This document shows, piece after piece, positions 1 through 5,281 of a stretch of 9,281 nt of DNA; the first letter of the stretch is position 1; every line of letters starts with the position of its first letter. The stretch is from Lachnospiraceae bacterium (GTDB taxonomy: Bacteria > Bacillota > Clostridia > Lachnospirales > Lachnospiraceae): contig JAJQCU010000426.1 of the NCBI GenBank assembly GCA_021202575.1, positions 322-9,602 of the forward strand. Reading direction: 5' to 3'. Below the pieces are notes generated by a model. That model worked only from the letters and a program-made list of their open reading frames with translations. It had not been told where the DNA came from and made no database searches. The position numbers and the translations under genes are program-made.

Positions 1-15
1 GGTGCGCCCCCCCTA

Positions 16-933
16 TCAGACCCAGATGTTATTGCAGCTGCCGGACTTGACATCCACGCCGCCGCCGGAGCTGGTGGCCGTGTTGCCCGAAATCGTGCCG
101 CCTTCCATAGTGAAGGTGCCATTTGCAAACACGCCGCCGCCGTTGATGGCTGAACCTCCTGTGACTTTACCGGTACCGTCTGCGCTGGTGTCCGTCAGCG
201 TCAGGGCGCCGTTTACGGTGATGACAGAGTTTGTGCCCGTTCCGGTCAGGGTATAGCCGTTCAGGTCGATAGTCACGGTTGCGCCGAAGGCAATGGTGAT
301 GTCTGTCGTCAGCGTGAGATCCCCAGACAAATAATAGTCTCCAGTGCTGAGGCTTCCCCCAGCACTGGTCAGTTCCGTACCTCCAGCCGCCGCCAGCACC
401 ATTACGCTGCCCTCGTCTGTTTCGGACTGGGCTTGCACCTGGATCTCTTCCTCGGCTTCCTCAGTTGGGTCGTCCTCGGCTTCTTCCTCAGATTCCTCCT
501 CGGAGTCGTCCTCGGCTTCTTCCTCAGATTCCTCTGCGGAGTTGTCCTCAGCTTCTTCCTCGGATTCTTCCTCGGGGTCGTCCTCAGCTTCCTCCTCAGA
601 TTCCTCTGTGGGATCGTCCTCGGCTTCCCCTTCAGATCCCTCTGTGGGGTCGTCCTCGGATTCCTCCTCAGATTCCTCTGCGGAGCCGCCCTCTGCTTCT
701 TCCTCGGTTTCCTCTGTTGATTCGTCCTCTGCTTCTTCCTCTGATTCCTCTGTGGGGTCCTCCTCGGCTTCTTCCTCGGCTTCCTCTTCAGATTCATCCT
801 CAGTTTCCGCCGCTTCCGCTATGGTGATCTCACCTTCTGCCTCTGCCACAATCGTGGCGGTGGGCAAAAGGGAAAAGACCAGCAACAGGGAGAGCAAAGA
901 TGCGAAAATTCTTCCCAAAATTCTTCGTTTCAT
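16..933 (-). CDS. Secreted acidic-repeat adhesin-like protein, apparently truncated
   Basis: The 305-residue product begins with a signal peptide (MKRRILGR, hydrophobic core about residues 10-28, likely cleavage near 30-34). Residues 35-163 are an extremely Glu/Asp-rich segment built largely from a 12-residue repeat. Residues 185-297 are Thr/Gly/Ser-rich and read like the start of a right-handed beta-helix adhesin (IDLNGYTLTGTG, then GGGVFANGTFTMEGGTISGN, then GGGVDVKSG). The frame then ends in an uncharacteristic SCNNIWV followed by two stop codons in a row. Family members usually carry many more beta-helix turns and a wall anchor; none is present, so this is probably a broken or frameshifted large surface protein. 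The start is supported by a GGAAGGAAG stretch about 9 bases upstream. It is the last of four minus-strand genes. The 180-base gap behind it holds only short hairpins, with no clear promoter or terminator. An ancestral or attachment role at the cell surface is inferred; the ligand is unknown. Confidence 0.7.
   Translation of the reverse strand: MKRRILGRIFASLLSLLLVFSLLPTATIVAEAEGEITIAEAAETEDESEEEAEEEAEEDPTEESEEEAEDESTEETEEEAEGGSAEESEEESEDDPTEGSEGEAEDDPTEESEEEAEDDPEEESEEEAEDNSAEESEEEAEDDSEEESEEEAEDDPTEEAEEEIQVQAQSETDEGSVMVLAAAGGTELTSAGGSLSTGDYYLSGDLTLTTDITIAFGATVTIDLNGYTLTGTGTNSVITVNGALTLTDTSADGTGKVTGGSAINGGGVFANGTFTMEGGTISGNTATSSGGGVDVKSGSCNNIWV
445..759 (-). repeat. 36-bp tandem repeat encoding acidic 12-residue units
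   Basis: Within the adhesin-like gene, residues 59-154 fall into eight consecutive 12-residue units of the form DPTEESEEEAED, followed by a degenerate ninth ending near residue 163. Variation is concentrated in the first two positions (DP, ES, GS, NS, DS) and in the Ser/Thr/Gly/Ala positions. At DNA level this is a 36-base repeat of TCC/TCT/TCG-rich sequence on the plus strand. The segment is probably a negatively charged, extended or helical stalk between the signal peptide and the adhesive part. Repeats of this kind commonly change copy number by recombination or slippage. Confidence 0.8.
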
Positions 934-1113
934 GTGTTCTGACTTCCTTCCCCAGCATAATTCACGGTCTGCACATGACCTGTAGACATCGCGTGTCCCC
1001 TATGATTCAGGTAGCCCGCCGCTTTCCGGCTGCCTCAGACGCGTTCCGCTGCCACCCCTGCAAACGCATCCGTTTATTGCACAAAATAACACGATAGAAA
1101 TCCGATCAGATTA

Positions 1114-1776
1114 TCAGGAGTAATCTGACATGTACACAACCCTGACGTAAAAATTAAGGGTGCCTTCGTAATCACCCAGATAAGCAGAATCCTCGTCCTC
1201 CAAATCTAAGCCGTACAGCTGTCTCTGATTCAACATGGCCGTTCCTGTTACAGTCATGGAACTATCTGAACTTCCCGTAACTGAGGCTGCGTCAAACACA
1301 TAGTAGAGAAGCCCACTCTCCCGTGTGAGGTCGCCAGTACTAATATCTTCACTGCTCGGATTCAGAATACTATATTCCAAAGATATGCTGTTTTCATTGG
1401 TGATATAGAACTTGGCGCTCCAATCCCCGTTGGAATCCTTTTCATCGTTGCTGTCTTTCACCAAAACAGCAACGCCGGTTCCACTTGAGAAGTTCGCAAA
1501 AGAGCTTGCTGTCACATCGAATGTAACGCTCTTGTAGTCGTCTTCATCTGTATCAGGCGCTTCCAGCGTACCGAAATCAATGGAAGCCGGAATCGTAATG
1601 ACATAGGTCGGACTGGCCGGTTCTTCTACTGTTCCTGTCACTGTAACATTTCCGCTCTGGCTGGTCTCGGACAAATCTGTTATAGTGCTCGCGAATACTG
1701 TTGACTGCATTCCGAGTACCAGAACAGCTGCCAGGAGCAGACCGGCACTTTTTCTCAGTAAACCATTTTTCTTCAT
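1114..1776 (-). CDS. Secreted beta-rich surface protein with YxITIP motif
   Basis: The 220-residue product has a clear signal peptide (MKKNGLLRKS, hydrophobic to about residue 22, cleavage likely after VFA at 29). The mature part is acidic and Ser/Thr-rich. It carries YVITIPASIDFG at 58-69 and GDYEGTLNFYV at 201-211. This pair of N- and C-terminal motifs is familiar from Firmicute secreted proteins of about 180-220 residues that are predicted to form a single beta-sandwich domain. There is no LPXTG, WxL or transmembrane anchor, so attachment would be non-covalent or through a partner. AAGGAG lies 9 bases upstream of the ATG. The gene sits 35 bases downstream of the membrane protein gene at 1812-2348, consistent with one transcript. 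The precise function is not recognised; a structural or pilus-like surface role beside the adhesin is inferred. Confidence 0.72.
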   Translation of the reverse strand: MKKNGLLRKSAGLLLAAVLVLGMQSTVFASTITDLSETSQSGNVTVTGTVEEPASPTYVITIPASIDFGTLEAPDTDEDDYKSVTFDVTASSFANFSSGTGVAVLVKDSNDEKDSNGDWSAKFYITNENSISLEYSILNPSSEDISTGDLTRESGLLYYVFDAASVTGSSDSSMTVTGTAMLNQRQLYGLDLEDEDSAYLGDYEGTLNFYVRVVYMSDYS

Positions 1777-1811
1777 GCTTTGTGTCTCCTTTTCTTTGAA
1801 GTTTACATTTA

Positions 1812-2348
1812 TTATTTCACAAGCAGACGGAATTCGGAACTGGCGCCGTTTAATGCGCTTTTATCCTCCAGAGAATAACATTCATACTGGATCACGGCAA
1901 TGTATTCCCCCGCCTCCAGAGACTGTGTCAGTTCAATGGAAGTATAACCCTGTCCCGGCTCAAGATAACCGGATTGAAACAGCTGTGTTCCATCCTCCAG
2001 CTTGATTGTAATCACAAAATAACAGGAATTGGCCGCGGGATTCCCGATATCGACCGTCTGGACTGTCTCCTCGGCCGCAAACGTCATGGATTCATACCCG
2101 GGGATCTGAATGGAACCCCACGCCCCGGCAGTATCCTCATCCACATCGATATCAATATCCCACGCCACCACCTCCCCGGAACTGATGTCGGCAGTCATCT
2201 CTTCGTCATTTTTCATAGAAAACTGCCAGATCAGAAGCATTGCCGCTGCGGCAATGACCGCCACGGCTATAATGATGATAAGAATTATGAATTTCTTCCG
2301 GGAGTTTTCCCTGTTCTCCTTCATATTCATATGTGCCAAATCTCTCAC
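1812..2348 (-). CDS. Membrane-anchored extracytoplasmic protein, unknown function
   Basis: The 178-residue product has a short basic cytoplasmic N-terminus, one strong transmembrane helix at about residues 20-43 (Ile/Ala/Val/Leu), an acidic linker, and an outside domain from about 75 to the end. That domain has the run IQIPGYESMTF, then NPAANSCYFVITIKL, FQSGYLEPGQGY, LEAGEYIAVIQY and a final LNGASSEFRLLVK. I recognise this as a small conserved family seen next to secreted YxITIP proteins in gut Firmicutes, with no assigned reaction. The start is uncertain. The longest frame uses GTG with AAAGGA only about 3 bases before it, while in-frame ATG codons at residues 7 and 9 are alternatives. It lies 69 bases after the receiver-like gene and 35 bases before the secreted protein gene, so it is probably in the same operon. 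An assembly or anchoring role for the surface proteins is inference. Confidence 0.68.
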   Translation of the reverse strand: MRDLAHMNMKENRENSRKKFIILIIIIAVAVIAAAAMLLIWQFSMKNDEEMTADISSGEVVAWDIDIDVDEDTAGAWGSIQIPGYESMTFAAEETVQTVDIGNPAANSCYFVITIKLEDGTQLFQSGYLEPGQGYTSIELTQSLEAGEYIAVIQYECYSLEDKSALNGASSEFRLLVK

Positions 2349-2417
2349 TTTTCCTTTATTTGAAGCTATCCGGCGTATTTCTCCAGCTTTTTTTCGCCAA
2401 GCTTATGCCAATTCTGG

Positions 2418-2867
2418 TCAATTTGGCTCTTGTGCATAAAGTGAATTCTGTGCTACACTTTGGCTGGCAGGCTGTGGTATCTGATCCGGCTCCGGCGGAA
2501 GTATCCCGCAGGAATCAAGACAAAGCCCGACAGCCTCCGGCGTGGGCGGCAGGAGTCCAAAACAGGTTACATGGATACGGTAGGAATACACGCCGTTGCC
2601 GCTGTCGGAAAACCAGAGCATCCTGGCGTCCCGGTTATTCTCGCGGATTTTTCGCGCTGTTTCCTGTCCATGCTGTCCATAAGAAGCCACAACCATTACC
2701 AGGCATGGATTTTTTTCCACAAAAGACAGATACAAAGGGAGCCTTTCCTCACCAATGTAGGTCTGGATCAGCGCCCATTCCCCGCGCTCACGGGTCTTCT
2801 TTCGGAGAATCGGAACCAGTTCCCGGATATTTTCCTCCGTGTCCGCGTATATGACAAACCGAACCAT
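2418..2867 (-). CDS. Stand-alone receiver-like protein lacking the phospho-acceptor Asp (pseudo-receiver)
   Basis: The 149-residue product starts MVRFVIYADTEENIRELV. The ATG at 2867 is chosen because AGGAGGAGG lies just 6 bases upstream; a longer in-frame reading to 2948 has no such site and runs through the promoter. Residues 1-115 align by eye with CheY-like receiver domains and with the neighbouring regulator. An acidic residue is kept after the first strand (D9), the Ser/Thr switch residue is kept (S87), and the ARKIRENN helix and CFGLLPPTPEAV match the alpha3 and LGYLIKP regions. The phospho-acceptor region reads LVMVVASYG with no Asp, and the conserved Lys is replaced by Pro (P107). No DNA-binding domain follows, only a Pro/Gln-rich tail at about 124-149. 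It is the first gene of the surface operon. A phosphorylation-independent regulatory or partner-binding role is inferred; homology to receivers is likely but not certain. Confidence 0.62.
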   Translation of the reverse strand: MVRFVIYADTEENIRELVPILRKKTRERGEWALIQTYIGEERLPLYLSFVEKNPCLVMVVASYGQHGQETARKIRENNRDARMLWFSDSGNGVYSYRIHVTCFGLLPPTPEAVGLCLDSCGILPPEPDQIPQPASQSVAQNSLYAQEPN

Positions 2868-2893
2868 GTTCCACCTCCTCCTTTTGATTCTTT

Positions 2894-2924
2894 GATGCGG
2901 GCTGCGGCGCTTTACCGCAGCATC
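2894..2924 (-). promoter_or_regulatory. Hairpin in the 5' leader of the surface operon
   Basis: Reading the minus strand, GATGC plus TGCGG pair with CCGCA and GCATC around a TAAAGCG loop, with a 4-base bulge on the 3' side. This gives a 10-base-pair imperfect stem. It lies between the predicted transcription start near 2932 and the AGGAGGAGG ribosome site at about 2874-2882, ending some 12 bases before that site. It lacks a following T-run, so it is not a simple terminator. It may stabilise the leader or influence translation of the pseudo-receiver gene. Confidence 0.4.
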
Positions 2925-2938
2925 CGGATATCGAGTGC

Positions 2939-2967
2939 AAGCTACCATTTTTTAAAGGTTTTTTCAA
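2939..2967 (-). promoter_or_regulatory. Predicted promoter of the surface-protein operon
   Basis: On the minus strand TTGAAA (2967-2962) is separated by 17 bases from TAGCTT (2944-2939), which is preceded by TGG and so has an extended -10 look. The -35 is a good match and the -10 is poor, as expected of an activator-dependent promoter. The LytTR-type direct repeats end 10 to 11 bases upstream of the -35 box. The predicted leader before the ATG at 2867 is about 65 bases. Confidence 0.45.
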
Positions 2968-2975
2968 GGGGTTTG

Positions 2976-3006
2976 GGCTAAACGGTCGGGATTCTGGCTA
3001 AACGGT
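2976..3006 (-). promoter_or_regulatory. LytTR-type direct-repeat operator in the divergent intergenic region
   Basis: The 11-base sequence ACCGTTTAGCC occurs twice on the minus strand (3006-2996 and 2986-2976), identical and with a 20-base period, close to two helical turns. Its first nine bases fit the general LytTR-domain site pattern as I know it ([TA][AC][CA]GTTN[AG][TG]) and resemble the AgrA nonamer ACAGTTAAG. The 11-base gap between nonamers is slightly below the usual 12-13. The position just upstream of the predicted minus-strand -35 box suits activation of the surface operon. It is also 43 bases from the regulator's start codon, so autoregulation is possible. Assignment of the adjacent regulator to this site is inferred. 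Confidence 0.65.
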
Positions 3007-3048
3007 AATCCGGTGTCAAAAAAAGCAGTGGAAACTGAGGTGATTTTT

Positions 3049-3803
3049 GTGCATTTTGCCATAATAGAGGATTTAGCAACAGACAGGGACAACCTGACGA
3101 ATCTGATTGTCAGGGACTGTGCCGCGCATGGAGATGAGGCCGAGTTCTCCGAATATACAAACGCGGAGGATTTTCTTGCGGATTTCCGCGGAGGATTCTG
3201 CAACGCCATCTTCCTGGACATTATGCTCGGAGACGGCATGGATGGAATCATGGCAGCGAAAAAAGTGCGCGGTCTCGATGAGGAAATCCCCATCATCTTC
3301 ACAACAACCGAGCATGATTTTGCGCTGGAGAGCTACGACGTCCATGCGCTCGGATATCTGATAAAACCGGTAAAAGCGGAAAAACTCTCCTGGTGCATGG
3401 AACGGCTGCGGGCTGCGACGCCCCCCCGGAATACCTGGAGATCAAAAGTGTGCCGGACGCGGCAGGCAGGCCTGTGCCTGTCCAATATGTCCTGCTGGAT
3501 GACATCATTGATACGGAAACCATGCGGCGCGGCTGCATTATTCACACTACAAAAGGGGACGTGTCCACCGCACAGACACATGCGGAGCTGATGAGATTAT
3601 TTCCCCACAACGGCAGGTTTTGTGAATATGCCCGCGGGATGTGTGTCAGCTTTCCTCATATTTCTTCCATAAGTGAAGACGGCACCATCGTGCTGAAGAA
3701 CGGACGGAAGCTTTACTGCAGCCGGCGAAAAATCAGGGAGACACTTGATTGTTACCGGAAGTATGAATTCGCCAGACTGCGGAAAGGAGGCGTCCGGATA
3801 TGA
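3049..3803 (+). CDS. LytTR-family response regulator (AgrA/VirR-like), frameshifted at a C7 tract
   Basis: The gene starts at GTG 3049 (MHFAIIEDLATD), with GAGGTG 6 bases upstream at 3037-3042; a further in-frame GTG at 3013 lacks a comparable site. Residues 1-120 are a complete receiver domain with acidic pair E7/D8, phospho-acceptor D57 (IFLDIMLGD), T85 and K106 (YLIKP). At 3421-3427 a run of seven C throws the frame. As written, the receiver frame continues into about 50 unrelated residues and stops at 3591. The adjacent frame (EYLEIKS onward to the stop at 3801-3803) encodes a good LytTR DNA-binding domain (CIIHTTKGDV, RFCEYARGMCVSFPHISSI, LKNGRKLYCSRRKI). One extra C would join them into a protein of about 251 residues, the normal family length. 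The stop overlaps the kinase ATG. The predicted role is DNA-binding output of the kinase, acting on the divergent surface operon. Confidence 0.82.
3421..3427 (+). repeat. C7 homopolymer at the frameshift in the response regulator
   Basis: Seven consecutive C follow CTGCGACG and precede GGAATACCTGG. Eight C (or five) would keep the receiver and LytTR domains in a single frame, reading ATPPPEYLEI. The tract falls in the interdomain linker. It is either a real slippage-prone tract or a one-base homopolymer error in the assembly; the sequence alone cannot decide. Confidence 0.85.
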
Positions 3804-5131
3804 ACTATGCCGCCTGTGTGACCGCGTTCTGTTTTTCAATCGTCAGCTCGCTTCCGTACCGGGTGATTGCCTACTATCCGTACCGGAAGCAGCTGCGTTA
3901 TCCCATCTGGGGGATTGCCATACTCATTGGGGCCAGCCAGCTCATACAGTCTTGCCTCTACGCGTGGCTCTCCGTAAACGGCGGCAGCGGCGCCCGGCTT
4001 CTGGAATATATATTCGCGCCGGTCTGTTTTATGATCTTTTTTACCAGCATCCTTGCGGATCAATGGAAGGTTCTGTTCTTATACATATTTATGTTCGATT
4101 TCACAGCCCTTGTGCGCGGAGCCGCCATGTATCTGGAAAGCCTCCTGTTTTATTCCCCGGACATGACATTTACGTCCCCGCGGAGCATCATCATTCATCT
4201 TATATTGCTGGCCGTGACATCTCCTGCCATGATCCTGTTTCTGAAATTTACAAAGGACAGGGTGTTCCAGACGGAGGCTCCCGCGTTCTGGCGCGTCATA
4301 TGGCTGCTTCCCGCCTTCACCACAGTGGTCGTCATGCTTTACACCGGCGGCCAGTCCCCGGAAAGCGTGCGCCAGTTCCGTTTCCTGTTTGCCCGCGTTC
4401 TGCTGCTCCTCGGCATGATTGCCGTATACTATATCCTCATCCTCGCGCTGGATGTGATCCGCCATGAAGCGGCGCTTGAGGAAAAAACGGCGCAGCAGGA
4501 AAACCTGCTCGCTCTCCAAAGGACGCAGTACAGCCAGATGTCCCGGTACATGGAGGAAACCCGCCAGGCCAGGCACGACCTCACCCAGCATCTGCGGATC
4601 ATTAACCAGTATTTAAGCTCCGGGAACCAGGAGGACCTTCGCGCATATGTGGAGAATTATGAAGCGGCACTCCCGCCGAATACCACGCGGACTTTCTGCA
4701 AAAATTACGCCGTAAACACAGTATTAAGCTATTACTATGAGGAGGCGCAGACCTCCGGCATTGATTTCACCGCAAGCCTGACGCTTCCGGAGCGGCTCCC
4801 TGTCAGTGAGCCGGAATTCTGCTCCCTGATGGGAAACCTTCTGGAGAACGCGCTCCTGTCCTGCCGGGCAGCCGCTGAATCTGCCATAGCCGCTCCATTC
4901 ATCCGCGTCCTCGCGCGGACAGAGGGAGGCTTCCTGTGGCTTGCTATCGACAACACCTGTCTGCGCGAACCGGTTCAAAAAGACGGTCGGCTCCTTTCCT
5001 CACGGCACGCCGACTTCGGGCTGGGAACCGCGTCCGTCGCGGCAATCGCGAAACGGGGCGGCGGTTCCAGCGAATTTACATATGAAAATGAAGTTTTTTA
5101 TGCATCCGTGTCGTTAAAGCTTAAGGATTAG
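3800..5131 (+). CDS. AgrC-like sensor histidine kinase (LytTR-regulator partner)
   Basis: The 443-residue protein has a hydrophobic N-terminal half with about six membrane segments (roughly residues 4-20, 34-55, 68-84, 88-108, 128-150, 165-182 and 195-218; boundaries approximate and possibly one too many). A coiled-coil-like linker follows (222-250), then the phospho-acceptor box RQARHDLTQHL with H259, and a GHKL ATPase domain with N-box NLLENALLSC (346-355), IDNTC (383-387) and GLGTASV (407-413). This architecture is that of the AgrC/VirS/ComD group, which typically senses peptides or other extracellular signals and phosphorylates LytTR regulators. No peptide precursor or AgrB-like gene is present, so the signal is unknown. 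GGAAAGGAGG at 3781-3790 precedes the ATG by 9 bases, and the ATG overlaps the regulator's TGA, implying translational coupling. The C-terminus (VSLKLKD) is intact, and the gene is followed by hairpins and a terminator. Confidence 0.9.
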   Translation: MNYAACVTAFCFSIVSSLPYRVIAYYPYRKQLRYPIWGIAILIGASQLIQSCLYAWLSVNGGSGARLLEYIFAPVCFMIFFTSILADQWKVLFLYIFMFDFTALVRGAAMYLESLLFYSPDMTFTSPRSIIIHLILLAVTSPAMILFLKFTKDRVFQTEAPAFWRVIWLLPAFTTVVVMLYTGGQSPESVRQFRFLFARVLLLLGMIAVYYILILALDVIRHEAALEEKTAQQENLLALQRTQYSQMSRYMEETRQARHDLTQHLRIINQYLSSGNQEDLRAYVENYEAALPPNTTRTFCKNYAVNTVLSYYYEEAQTSGIDFTASLTLPERLPVSEPEFCSLMGNLLENALLSCRAAAESAIAAPFIRVLARTEGGFLWLAIDNTCLREPVQKDGRLLSSRHADFGLGTASVAAIAKRGGGSSEFTYENEVFYASVSLKLKD

Positions 5132-5209
5132 TCTGCATTTTTAAATCGGAAGCGGGAAGCTTAATTCCGGAAAGCGATCAACTCCTTCCCCGCTTTCATC
5201 CGTTAGAAC

Positions 5210-5228
5210 GTGCGCCCGCCGGGCGCAC
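5210..5228. other. GC-rich perfect hairpin between convergent genes
   Basis: GTGCGCCC and GGGCGCAC form an 8-base-pair perfect stem with a GCC loop, a few bases before the A-run that opens the main terminator. It has no T-run on either side, so it is probably not a terminator alone, but it may reinforce the one beside it. A weaker bulged stem between about 5148-5158 (GAAGCGGGAAG) and 5183-5196 (CTTCCCCGCTTTC) lies just after the kinase stop. Confidence 0.55.
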
Positions 5229-5233
5229 TCAAA

Positions 5234-5264
5234 AAAAGGCCCCGGCCATAAACCGGGGTCTTTT
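5234..5264. terminator. Bidirectional Rho-independent terminator
   Basis: GGCCCCGG (5238-5245) pairs with CCGGGGTC (5253-5260) with one G-T wobble around a CCATAAA loop. The stem is extended by A-T pairs from the flanking AAAA and TTTT. On the plus strand TTTT follows, and on the minus strand a run of seven T follows. It therefore serves both the kinase gene (ending 5131) and the convergent family 3 hydrolase-like gene (ending 5282). Confidence 0.9.
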
Positions 5265-5281
5265 CTTATTCCATCATTTTT

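Noticed and set aside
1..18. The left-edge TGATAGGGGGGG stretch as an insertion-sequence terminus
   Set aside because: Too little sequence is visible to show an inverted repeat, target duplication or transposase; kept only as one possible explanation for the adhesin break.
344..985. A long plus-strand Ser-rich reading frame opposite the adhesin gene
   Set aside because: It is the complement of the Glu-rich repeat (GAA/GAG/TCC codons) and has no ribosome site; the minus-strand frame has a signal peptide and a sensible domain order.
934..1113. A possible riboswitch or independent promoter before the adhesin gene
   Set aside because: Short stems such as GCCG/CGGC and GACA/TGTC can be drawn, but no c-di-GMP, cobalamin or other riboswitch core and no convincing -35/-10 pair could be identified.
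3745..4467. A long reading frame overlapping the kinase gene in another frame
   Set aside because: Its product is rich in Arg, His and Pro with no domain, while the kinase frame has clear H, N and G boxes and a strong ribosome site.
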